DNA of 64,000 nucleotides from JAEUMD01 sp036768475 (GTDB lineage Bacteria; Pseudomonadota; Alphaproteobacteria; Rhizobiales; Hyphomicrobiaceae). The translations under genes were made by a program, and so were the position numbers. Location of the stretch: positions 124,001 to 188,000 of the forward strand of contig DAIPMW010000004.1 of NCBI GenBank assembly GCA_036768475.1, in the 5' to 3' direction. Under the pieces are notes generated by a model. That model did not search any database and was not told the DNA's origin. It worked only from the letters and a program-made list of their open reading frames with translations. Shown one piece after another: positions 34,678-42,457 of this stretch (positions within the stretch are counted from its first letter, which is position 1; every line of letters begins with the position of its first letter).

Positions 34678-34987
34678 GACGGTATTGTCCGACAGGAAAA
34701 GCAGGGTTAGCGCGGGATATACGGGGCGGCAGCATACGGTGGGCCGGGTAAGCCGGGCACGTTGAGCAGAGAGCGGGAAATAGGCAGGTTGTGCCGGGCG
34801 TGGTTCGGAAGACAGGGCTGGGCAGGCTGTGCCGGGCGCGGCTCGAAAGGTTGGGCAGGGCGCGTGCGGGCTGGATCGTCGCGGCGCGTGCGTATGCGAA
34901 TGTCACTATGGGTTCGCCCCTTGCATCGGCGGAGACGAACGGCCTTATAGAGGGCAAGGCTTGGATGTGAAGGCGAGGTGAGACACT
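34678..34987. other. G-rich region with degenerate tandem repeat before thiS
   Basis: No gene is supported. A 38-bp unit starting GGCAGG and containing GTGCCGGGCG occurs at 34783 and 34821, with a shorter third start at 34854. I looked for a TPP riboswitch core here and did not find it. Confidence 0.5.
34783..34858 (+). repeat. Imperfect 38-bp tandem repeat
   Basis: Two units begin GGCAGGTTGTGCCGGGCG (34783) and GGCAGGCTGTGCCGGGCG (34821). They differ at scattered positions. Confidence 0.7.
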
Positions 34988-35239
34988 GTGGCCGCAGCAA
35001 CTGATTGCACCGTGAGCGAGTCGCCGGGTGAGGCGCCCGAGATCGTCATTCACGTCAACGCCGAGCCGCGGGCCGTGCGTGCGGCGACTCTTGCCGATAT
35101 GCTGGAGGCGCTCGGCTATGGCGGACAGAAGGTCGCGACCGCAATCAACGGCGATTTCGTCCCGGAACGGTTGCGCGCGCAAACGCCGATTGGCGCCGGT
35201 GATCGCATTGAGGTCCTGTCGGCGCGGCAGGGCGGTTAG
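34988..35239 (+). CDS. thiS: Sulfur carrier protein ThiS
   Basis: The protein has 83 residues from GTG 34988, which follows GAGGTGAG. The ubiquitin-like fold ends in the required Gly-Gly (VLSARQGG). The N-terminus carries about 17 extra residues before the first strand. ThiS thiocarboxylate donates sulfur to ThiG for the thiazole ring of thiamine. It precedes thiG and thiE on the same strand, but a small secreted-protein gene lies between. Confidence 0.87.
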   Translation: MAAATDCTVSESPGEAPEIVIHVNAEPRAVRAATLADMLEALGYGGQKVATAINGDFVPERLRAQTPIGAGDRIEVLSARQGG

Positions 35240-35424
35240 CGCCAGAACCCCACGCGCTGCTCGTTGCGTGCGGATACCGCGTGTCGCTTGCTGCTTGCTC
35301 TCCGTGGCCCATGCAACGGGATCTTTTTCACGCCTCAGCCATGGAAATGAGGCATGCGGATGGCCTAAGCTGGCCTTGCATGCATCGCATTGGCGTGCTT
35401 GCCCTTTTTGGAGAGGAAGTCAAC

Positions 35425-35715
35425 ATGCCTAAAATACGCAAGTCGAAATCGCTTATGTCGTCAGCCCGCATGTGCAGTGCGGCGATCGTGCTTGGCGCGG
35501 GTTTGATCGGCCATTCGGCTCAGGCAAGCGAGGACGCCAAGTGGTTCGTCGTTCGCCACCACACCACCAGCAATTGCTGGACGGCGATGCTCATCAAGGT
35601 CAATGGCGAATATGCTCATGCCTTCGCGCAATTGGCGGGTGGTCCCTACACCTCCAAGAAAGAAGCTCTGGAGCGTGAAGCCGCGCTGGTGGAAAAGGGT
35701 GTTTGCTCCAAATGA
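35425..35715 (+). CDS. Small secreted hypothetical protein inside the thi cluster
   Basis: The protein has 96 residues from ATG 35425, preceded by GAGAGGAAG. A signal peptide ends near SAQASED. The mature part has a SPOR-like or short alpha/beta look (KWFVVRHHTTSNCW, then GPYTSKKEALERE) with two cysteines near the ends that could pair. Not recognised as a named family. It sits between thiS and thiG, but nothing suggests a role in thiamine synthesis. Confidence 0.6.
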   Translation: MPKIRKSKSLMSSARMCSAAIVLGAGLIGHSAQASEDAKWFVVRHHTTSNCWTAMLIKVNGEYAHAFAQLAGGPYTSKKEALEREAALVEKGVCSK

Positions 35716-35795
35716 ATGTACAGCCTTGAGCGCGGCTGCCGGGCCGGCATGCCAGCCTCTGTAAATCGCCGCGGCTCTCGTTTACATTCCCATCC

Positions 35796-36638
35796 ATGAC
35801 AGCACATCTGACAACAACCCCCAAGCTTCGTCCGCTGACCTTCTACGGTGTGGAGGTGGGTTCGCGCCTGCTGCTCGGCACGGCGCTTTATCCTTCACCA
35901 CAGGTGATGAGCGAGGCGGTGCGGGCCAGCAATGCAGGCATCGTTACGGTGTCGCTGCGGCGCGAGGCTGCGCGCGGCAGGACGGGCGAGCGCTTTCTGG
36001 AATTGGTGAAGGCGCTGGGCGTGCATCTTCTGCCCAATACCGCCGGCTGCCGGTCGGCCAAGGAGGCGATCACAACGGCCGAGATGGCGCGCGAACTGCT
36101 CGATACCGATTGGATCAAACTCGAAGTGATTGCCAACGACGACACGCTGCAACCCGATCTGTTCGGACTCGTCGAGGCGGCAATCGAGCTCAACAAGCGC
36201 GGGTTCAAGGTCTTTCCTTATACGACCGAGGATCTCGGCGCGGCGGAACGCCTCGTTGCATCGGGCTGCGAGGTGCTGATGCCGTGGGGCGCGCCGATCG
36301 GCACGGGGCTCGGGCTCAACAACCGCTATGCGCTAAGGACGATGCGCAATTACTTCCGCGATCTGCCGCTGGTTGTGGACGCGGGTATCGGCGCGCCGTC
36401 ACATGCGGCGGAAGCGATGGAGATGGGCTACGATGCGGTGCTGCTGAATACGGCGGTCGCCAAGGCGGGCGATCCGGTGCGCATGGCGGAAGCTTTCGCG
36501 AAGGCTCTGGAGGCTGGCCGCGCAGCCTTCGAATCCGGATTGATGGAACCGCGTGAGATGGCCTCGCCCTCGACGCCGGTTGCGGGCACGCCCTTCTTCG
36601 ATATGGGCGATGCGCTGTCATCGGGGCTCAAATCGTAA
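35796..36638 (+). CDS. thiG: Thiazole synthase ThiG
   Basis: The 280-residue protein is a TIM-barrel typical of ThiG. The Schiff-base lysine lies in DWIKLEVIAND. Other marks are VMPWGAPIGTGLGLNN, VVDAGIGAPSHAAEAMEMG and LLNTAVAKAGDPVRMA. It builds the thiazole phosphate from DXP, iminoacetate from ThiO and sulfur from ThiS. The TAA stop overlaps the thiE ATG by 1 nt. Confidence 0.95.
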   Translation: MTAHLTTTPKLRPLTFYGVEVGSRLLLGTALYPSPQVMSEAVRASNAGIVTVSLRREAARGRTGERFLELVKALGVHLLPNTAGCRSAKEAITTAEMARELLDTDWIKLEVIANDDTLQPDLFGLVEAAIELNKRGFKVFPYTTEDLGAAERLVASGCEVLMPWGAPIGTGLGLNNRYALRTMRNYFRDLPLVVDAGIGAPSHAAEAMEMGYDAVLLNTAVAKAGDPVRMAEAFAKALEAGRAAFESGLMEPREMASPSTPVAGTPFFDMGDALSSGLKS

Positions 36639-37276
36639 TGGAGCAGGCTACCGATTCGGCAGGGCTCGACGTTTTCTATCCGATTTTTCCCGACAGTGAC
36701 TGGATTGCGCGGATGGTGCCGCTCGGTATCCGCACGGTGCAACTCCGCCTGAAGGATGCCGACGAAACAGAAGTACGCCGGCAGATCGCACAGGCGCGCG
36801 ACGTGTGCAAAGCGCATTCGTGCCGGCTGATCGTCAACGACTATTGGGAGGCGGCGCTCGATCTCTCTTGCGATTACATTCACCTGGGTCAGGAGGATCT
36901 GGCGGTGGCTGACGTCGCGGCGATCAAGCGGGCGGGGGCGCGACTTGGTATTTCGACCCATTCGGAGGACGAACTGGAGATCGCGCTCGCAGCGTCGCCG
37001 GACTACGTGGCGCTCGGTCCCATCTACGAGACCAAGCTCAAGGTGATGAAGTGGGCGCCGCAAGGGCTCGACCGGATTGAGCGCTGGAAAAAGCGTATCG
37101 GCCCCCTGCCGCTGGTGGCGATCGGGGGAATAACGCCCGAGCGCGCGCCCGGCGTTCTAGCTGCGGGCGCGGACAGTGTTGCGGTCATCACGGATTTCAT
37201 AACAGCGGCTCAGCCGCAGCAGCGTATCTCGGAATGGCTGGTTTCGGCAGAGAAATGGCGCAGTGCCGGCCGTTAA
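36638..37276 (+). CDS. thiE: Thiamine-phosphate synthase ThiE
   Basis: This 212-residue TIM-barrel protein has VQLRLKDADE, CRLIVNDYWEAAL, YIHLGQEDL and VAIGGITPERAPGVLAAGAD, the usual ThiE motifs. It joins the pyrimidine diphosphate and thiazole phosphate to thiamine phosphate. It is translationally coupled to thiG. Position 16-40 has the unusual TVQLRLKDADETEVRRQ in place of the more common QLR-x-K, consistent with an alphaproteobacterial subtype. Confidence 0.88.
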   Translation: MEQATDSAGLDVFYPIFPDSDWIARMVPLGIRTVQLRLKDADETEVRRQIAQARDVCKAHSCRLIVNDYWEAALDLSCDYIHLGQEDLAVADVAAIKRAGARLGISTHSEDELEIALAASPDYVALGPIYETKLKVMKWAPQGLDRIERWKKRIGPLPLVAIGGITPERAPGVLAAGADSVAVITDFITAAQPQQRISEWLVSAEKWRSAGR

Positions 37277-37375
37277 CCACGCGCGATTGTGTGCCTTCCA
37301 TGAATGGATTGTGACAATCGGCGGGGCTAATGTCGGCGTGGATCGTCGCGCCATGGAAGGTCTTGCTCGTTTCCC

Positions 37376-38599
37376 ATGCCGTATCGTCTGAAGTTCAATG
37401 AGCCGCTTGGCAAGGGCTGGCGCCGGATCGTGCGCGAGCAGATCGAGCAGGCAATGGGGCGGCTCAGTTCGGGCCAGGATGAAGATGGCGCTATCCATGA
37501 GACTCGCAAGTCGATGAAGCGCGTGCGCGCGCTGTTGAAGGTGCTGCGGCCGGGATTATCGGCGTCGGATTACAAGCGGGAGAACAGGCGCTACCGCGAT
37601 ATCGCCCGGGTTTTGGCTGGTGTGCGCGATCGTGCGGTTCTCAAGGCGACAGCCGAGACGCTATCGAAAGAGACCAGCGGCGAGGTACGCGCGGCGGCTG
37701 ACGCATTCCTATTGCGGATGTCGCTGGAGAAGGAGGGTGGTGATCCCGATCAAAACGCGGTCTTGACGCGCGATACGGAGCGCGCGAAGGCAGCGCACGT
37801 TCGCGAGGCGCTTGCGGCGCTGGAGGCGGCTGCGAAATCCCTGGAGAAACTTCATTTCAAGGAAAATTCATTCGCAGTTGTTCTGCGCGGTATCGAGCGC
37901 AGTTATCGGGTTGCTCGCAACGACATGAGGCAGGCACTCGACAGCGGCGTCGATGAGGATTTCCATGCCTGGCGTAAATCGGTGCAGGCGCACTGGCGCC
38001 ACATGCTGCTCATAGACCGCGCCTGGCCGGATCTGTTCGCTGCGCGCGCGCAGCTCGCCAAGGAGATTTCGGATCTGCTGGGGTTCGATCACGACCTGTT
38101 CGTGCTGATCGGGAGTGCGACGAGGCTTGGGGAGCAGGGCGCGGAAGTTGGCGGAGACGCGATGGTGCGCGCTGCGCGGGCGCGTCAGCACGAAATCCGC
38201 AAGGAGCTGGAGGTCAAAGGAGCGGCGCTATTCGCCGAGCCGACTGCGCGGTTCGTGGCCAGCGTCAAGGCTTATTGGCGCGCGGCAAAGCGCGTGCGCA
38301 AGCTGGAAAAGGCGAAGAAGCGCGCCAAAGAGAAGGCTGCACCCTCCTCGGCCGCTTCAGGGAAAAAGGTTGCGCGTGCGTCTGGTGGCGCCCGCAAGGG
38401 CGGGAATGACGGTCAAGCCGGAGGTAACAGCGCCGCGCCAGCGACGCGCGGTGCCAGAGCGGAAGCATGGGGAGACGAGGCCGGAGCGGCTGAGCCGGAG
38501 AGAAGAAATATCCCGGCGAAGACATCGGTTGCACCTGGGCGTGTTCAGGGCAGCGACCGCGGCGGGCCGAAGGGCTCCACACCTTCTGGAAAGGTTTGA
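37376..38599 (+). CDS. CHAD-domain protein with long basic tail
   Basis: The 407-residue protein has a CHAD domain at residues 1-310, with HETRKSMKRVRALLKVLR and FHAWRKSVQAHWRHML, the conserved His/Arg/Lys helices that bind polyphosphate. The last 95 residues or so are low complexity, first Lys/Ala-rich and then Gly/Ala/Pro-rich, and probably disordered. CHAD proteins sit on polyphosphate granules or partner with CYTH enzymes; no CYTH domain is fused or adjacent. Confidence 0.87.
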   Translation: MPYRLKFNEPLGKGWRRIVREQIEQAMGRLSSGQDEDGAIHETRKSMKRVRALLKVLRPGLSASDYKRENRRYRDIARVLAGVRDRAVLKATAETLSKETSGEVRAAADAFLLRMSLEKEGGDPDQNAVLTRDTERAKAAHVREALAALEAAAKSLEKLHFKENSFAVVLRGIERSYRVARNDMRQALDSGVDEDFHAWRKSVQAHWRHMLLIDRAWPDLFAARAQLAKEISDLLGFDHDLFVLIGSATRLGEQGAEVGGDAMVRAARARQHEIRKELEVKGAALFAEPTARFVASVKAYWRAAKRVRKLEKAKKRAKEKAAPSSAASGKKVARASGGARKGGNDGQAGGNSAAPATRGARAEAWGDEAGAAEPERRNIPAKTSVAPGRVQGSDRGGPKGSTPSGKV

Positions 38600-38778
38600 C
38601 AGTCCGCTGCCGGCGGGCGACTTGCGCAGGGTGGTCGAGCCAAACCCGACAGGCCACCCGCCAAATTTTCCCAATATGAGCTTAGATCGCTGCCGGCGTC
38701 AGTCGATCCGGCCGATGTGATCCGATATGGTGCGCTACGCGCTGGCCGGATCGTGTTCACATTTGATGGAACACGTCG

Positions 38779-38849
38779 ACGATCCAGCCTTTCGTTTGAG
38801 CATGTTTTTCACGCTGAACCGCTGTGCGCTTCAGCGAAACATGCTTTAA
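38779..38849 (-). repeat. Dispersed repeat family A, truncated copy A5
   Basis: An inverted copy with a diverged GATCCAGCCTTTCGTTTGAG, then CATGTTTTTCACGCTGAACC and the end CATGCTTTAA. The hairpin part is missing. It lies 26 bp before the hemH start, so it is within that gene's promoter or leader. Confidence 0.82.
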
Positions 38850-38874
38850 GGCGTCCGATGTACAGGGAGATTTC

Positions 38875-39933
38875 ATGACCGAAATGACGTCCGGCCCGGT
38901 TGTGCCCGACCAATCGAATTGGCCCGCCGATCATCCGCGGGTGGCATTCGGCCGTATCGGCGTCCTGCTGCTCAATCTGGGAACGCCGGACGGGACAGGC
39001 TATTGGCCGATGCGGCGCTACCTGAAAGAGTTCCTCTCCGATCCGCGCGTGATCGAGGAGCCCAAGTGGAAATGGTGGCCGATCCTGAACCTGATCATTC
39101 TGACCGTGCGCCCATCGAAGAAGGGCAAGGACTACGAAACGATCTGGAACAAGGAAAAAGATGAAGGCCCGCTCAAGACCATCACGCGCTCGCAGACAGA
39201 AAAGCTCTCAGCGCGTCTCGGCGGGAGTGGGCGGATCATCGTCGACTGGGCGATGCGCTATGCGAAGCCGTCGACGGAGAGCCGCATCAGATGGCTGATG
39301 GAACAGGGGTGCAACCGCATTCTGCTGGTGCCGCTTTATCCGCAGTACGCAGCGGCGACGTCGGCGACGGCATGCGACGAGGCGTTCCGCGCGCTCATCA
39401 AGATGCGCTGGCAGCCTTACGTCCGCGTGGCGCCTGCGTATTTCGAAGATCCGGCCTACATCGAGGCGCTGGCGACATCGATGGAGCGGGATCTGCAGAA
39501 ACTGGATTTCGAGCCGGAAAAGATCATCGCAACATTTCACGGCATGCCTGAAAAGTATCTGCATCGTGGTGATCCGTATCATTGCCAGTGCCAGAAAACG
39601 TCGCGCCTGCTTCGCGAGCGCCTTGGCGTTCCCGCCGAGAAATGGCTGACGACGTTCCAGTCACGTTTCGGCAGCGATCCCTGGTTGCAGCCCTATACGA
39701 TTGAAACCGTCGAGCGGCTGGCGAAGGAGGGCGTGAAAAAGCTTGCCCTGGTCGCGCCGGGTTTTTCGGCCGATTGTCTTGAGACGCTCGAAGAGCTCGA
39801 CGTGGAGAACCGAGAGGTGTTCATGCACAATGGAGGCGAGAAATTCGCCTATCTGCCTGCGCTGAACGATAGCAAAGAGGGACTCGACGTCATCGAGGCC
39901 GTGGTTCGGCGGGAATTGATGGGATGGATATAG
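38875..39933 (+). CDS. hemH: Ferrochelatase
   Basis: The protein has 352 residues from ATG 38875, behind AGGGAGA. Typical motifs are VLLLNLGTPD at the start, VPLYPQYAAATSAT, FHGMPEKYLHRGDPYHCQC with the conserved catalytic His, and APGFSADCLETLEELD. It inserts Fe2+ into protoporphyrin IX as the last step of heme synthesis, at the inner membrane. It is monocistronic. Confidence 0.95.
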   Translation: MTEMTSGPVVPDQSNWPADHPRVAFGRIGVLLLNLGTPDGTGYWPMRRYLKEFLSDPRVIEEPKWKWWPILNLIILTVRPSKKGKDYETIWNKEKDEGPLKTITRSQTEKLSARLGGSGRIIVDWAMRYAKPSTESRIRWLMEQGCNRILLVPLYPQYAAATSATACDEAFRALIKMRWQPYVRVAPAYFEDPAYIEALATSMERDLQKLDFEPEKIIATFHGMPEKYLHRGDPYHCQCQKTSRLLRERLGVPAEKWLTTFQSRFGSDPWLQPYTIETVERLAKEGVKKLALVAPGFSADCLETLEELDVENREVFMHNGGEKFAYLPALNDSKEGLDVIEAVVRRELMGWI

Positions 39934-40263
39934 ACTGAGTCATTGCTTGGTTTAGTGTTCGGTCTGATGGGCAGTATGCGACCTGTTTCGTTTTCGATTC
40001 GCCCGATCCGGAAATCTTTCCAAGCCAATGAAATTGCTGCCGGACCACCCCAAGATCGCGCTTTGGCTCAATACGTGGAATAAGTCGCTAAATCATCGAA
40101 ACCTAAAGGTGAAATGCCGTCGACATGCTGTGCGCGGTTATTGCCATTTCGCAGATTAATTGCCTGTAAACTATTTATTTACCGTACATTTCGAAATTGT
40201 GGGTAATTGTGCCAATGCGGGATGCCGGATTGCGTCACGCGATTTGAGTGGGAGATAGAGCAG
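39934..40263. other. Intergenic region before the SPFH gene
   Basis: The 330 bp contain no convincing ORF. The part from about 40155 to 40215 is AT-rich and has GTAAACTATTTATTTAC (an inverted repeat GTAAA/TTTAC), a likely promoter region for the SPFH-NfeD genes. Confidence 0.45.
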
Positions 40264-41229
40264 ATGAACGGTCTTTTCGGCGGATTCGAAGTGGTCGGCC
40301 TCCTTCTGATCCTGCTGGCCATCGCGGCGCTCTGGTCGACGGTCAAAGTCATTCCGCAGGGCTACAATTATACGGTCGAAAACTTTGGCCGATATACGCG
40401 GACGCTCAATCCCGGCCTGCACATCCTCATTCCGGTGATGGAGCGGGTCGGCTATCGCATGAACATGAAAGAGCAGGTGCTCGACATTCCGAGCCAAGAC
40501 GTGATCACGCGCGACAACGCCATGGTTCGCGTCGACGGCGTCACCTTTTTCCAGATCCTGAATGCAGCCCGCGCCGCTTACGAAGTCGACGTACTGGAGC
40601 ACTCCATTGTCAACCTGACGATGACGAACGTCAGAACGGTGATGGGCTCCATGGATCTCGACGAACTGCTTTCCAACCGTGATCACATCAATGCCAAGCT
40701 GCTGGAGGTCGTGGATTCCGCGACCGAATCCTGGGGCGTGAAGGTGACCCGCATCGAGATCAAGGACATCGCACCGCCGCGCGATCTGGTCGACTCGATG
40801 GCCCGCCAGATGAAGGCAGAGCGCGAGAAGCGTGCGCAAATTCTCGAAGCCGAAGGCGAGCGGCAGGCGGCGATCCTGCAGGCGGAAGGCGAAAAACAGG
40901 CTGCGGTGCTCGAAGCCGAGGGCCGCAAGGAAGCCGCGTTCCGCGATGCAGAAGCCCGCGAGCGCGCGGCCGAAGCCGAGGCCGCCGCCACGCGCATGGT
41001 GTCGGAGGCGATCGCGCAGGGCAACGTGCAGGCGATCAACTACTTCGTCGCGAACAATTACGTGAAGGCTCTGGAATCGCTGGCCAAGGCACCCAACCAG
41101 AAGATCATTATGATGCCGCTGGAGGCATCCTCGGTGATTGGCTCGCTGGCTGGTCTCGCCCAGATCACGGGCGAGGCGTTCGGGCCGAAGGCCGGTAATT
41201 CTGGTGGCGGCTCGGTTCCCCGGGTTTGA
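40264..41229 (+). CDS. SPFH/band 7 membrane protein (stomatin/QmcA-like)
   Basis: The protein has 321 residues from ATG 40264, behind GGGAGATAGAG. One N-terminal transmembrane helix (about 8-27) is followed by an SPFH domain (VIPQGYNYTVENFGRYTRTL, then PSQDVITRDNAMVRVDG) and a long coiled coil with repeated ILEAEGERQAA / ILQAEGEKQAA blocks at about residues 190-235. Such proteins form large ring assemblies in membrane microdomains, often with an FtsH or NfeD partner. Two NfeD-like genes follow directly. Confidence 0.92.
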   Translation: MNGLFGGFEVVGLLLILLAIAALWSTVKVIPQGYNYTVENFGRYTRTLNPGLHILIPVMERVGYRMNMKEQVLDIPSQDVITRDNAMVRVDGVTFFQILNAARAAYEVDVLEHSIVNLTMTNVRTVMGSMDLDELLSNRDHINAKLLEVVDSATESWGVKVTRIEIKDIAPPRDLVDSMARQMKAEREKRAQILEAEGERQAAILQAEGEKQAAVLEAEGRKEAAFRDAEARERAAEAEAAATRMVSEAIAQGNVQAINYFVANNYVKALESLAKAPNQKIIMMPLEASSVIGSLAGLAQITGEAFGPKAGNSGGGSVPRV

Positions 41230-41262
41230 CGGGGCAATGCTCCATAGACTGACGAATTTTGC

Positions 41263-41293
41263 CAGCATCCGAGCGCGCCGCGCTCGGATGCTG
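41263..41293. terminator. 14-bp perfect hairpin after the SPFH gene
   Basis: CAGCATCCGAGCGC at 41263-41276 pairs fully with 41280-41293 across a 3-nt loop. There is no T-run, so it may stop or slow transcription, or protect the upstream mRNA, between SPFH and nfeD. Confidence 0.6.
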
Positions 41294-41450
41294 CCGGTCT
41301 GTTAAAGCCGCTTCGCTAAACTCCTCAGCGAAACTTCGCGTCAGATCGGCAAGGTAGGCTGCTGTTGGATGTGTCACTCACAGACGGCGAGATGGTTTAA
41401 GCTGCAAGACCTGTTGGGGCGCTTGACGCCCGGGCAATCGGAGACCCGCA

Positions 41451-41909
41451 ATGCTGCAGGATTTCTTCTACAACCTCGGCTCCTGGAATTGGTTCGTTGT
41501 TGCGGTCTTGCTCCTGGTCTTGGAGACGGTCGTGCCGGGTGTGCATTTCGTCTGGTTCGGGATCGCTGCGGCACTGGTCGGCATCGTGGCACTTGCCAGT
41601 GGGATTGCGTGGCAGTGGCAGCTCATTATCTTCGCGCTCGTCGCCATGGCGACCGTATTCGTGGTGCGGCGATTTTCGAACCCGGCATCCGCGACGAGTG
41701 ACGAGCCCGATCTCAATGTGCGCGGTGCGCAGTACATCGGCCGCATCTTCACTGTGGTCGAAGATATCAGACAGGGACGTGGCAAGGTGCGTGTCGGCGA
41801 TACGATCTGGCATGCCGAAGGTGAGGACATCGCCGCCGGCAAGCGGGTGAAGGTCGTCGGTGTCGATGGCACCGCGCTCGTGGTCGAACGTGCCGACGCA
41901 ACCGAATGA
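41451..41909 (+). CDS. NfeD family protein, copy 1
   Basis: The 152-residue protein has three hydrophobic helices in the N-terminal 75 residues and a C-terminal OB-fold domain from about 85 (DEPDLNVRGAQYIGRIFTV, then GRGKVRVGDTIWHAEGEDI). This is the short, protease-less NfeD type that partners SPFH proteins in the same membrane. ATG follows GGAGA. The SPFH gene ends 221 bp before it. Confidence 0.9.
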   Translation: MLQDFFYNLGSWNWFVVAVLLLVLETVVPGVHFVWFGIAAALVGIVALASGIAWQWQLIIFALVAMATVFVVRRFSNPASATSDEPDLNVRGAQYIGRIFTVVEDIRQGRGKVRVGDTIWHAEGEDIAAGKRVKVVGVDGTALVVERADATE

Positions 41910-42321
41910 GCCGCGCCGCAGACCTCCGGAAGAAGTCATCTGGCTGATCGCAGCCGCATGCACCATTGCACCGATCGCCGGTATCATCCTCGGCATGATC
42001 GGATTGGCGATGCTGGCTCGTGGGCAGGCGGGGAGCGGCTGGTGGATCGGAGGCGGTGCGGCGTTGATCGTCCTCGATTATCTGAGCGATATATGGCTGC
42101 ATCGCATCGCCCGCGACGCGTGCGACGAGCCGCAACTCAATGCGCGCGGCGCCCGGCATATCGGCCGCCAAGTCGTGATCGAACAGCCGATCGAAGGCGG
42201 ACGCGGGCGCGTGCGTATCGGCGATGGCTGGTGGAGCGTGGAAGGGTCCAATCTCGAGGCGGGGGCGCTCGTGCGCATCGTCGGCGTGCGCGGATCACTG
42301 CTGCTCGTGGAGCGTGTCTGA
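41866..42321 (+). CDS. NfeD-like protein, copy 2
   Basis: The 151-residue protein (ATG 41866; GTG 41890 is an alternative start) overlaps copy 1. It has two hydrophobic helices and an OB-fold tail that mirrors copy 1: DEPQLNARGARHIGRQVVI and GRGRVRIGDGWWSVEG. The near line-up of both tails points to tandem duplication. The helices differ more, so its membrane contacts may have changed. Confidence 0.75.
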   Translation: MAPRSWSNVPTQPNEPRRRPPEEVIWLIAAACTIAPIAGIILGMIGLAMLARGQAGSGWWIGGGAALIVLDYLSDIWLHRIARDACDEPQLNARGARHIGRQVVIEQPIEGGRGRVRIGDGWWSVEGSNLEAGALVRIVGVRGSLLLVERV

Positions 42322-42349
42322 TCGCGGCGGGGACTGCCGCTCCTGGCGT

Positions 42350-42457
42350 CTGATCGGCTGAGTCGTGCTCGCATCGACGCGGTGATTGTCTCTCAAACAC
42401 AGAGAGAGCGGCCCACGACGGCCAGACGGATGCAATCAAGACCAGAGCTGTTCTAGA
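42350..42457 (+). repeat. Dispersed repeat family B, diverged copy B4
   Basis: It matches B2 in the blocks TGATCGGCTGAG, GGTGATTG, TCTCAAACA, GCAATCAAGACC and GCTGTTCTAGA. Its right end supplies the TAG stop of kdsD on the other strand (42453-42455). Confidence 0.65.

Noticed and set aside
34678..34987. TPP riboswitch before thiS
   Set aside because: I looked for the CTGAGA and ACCTGAT-type core on the plus strand and did not find it.
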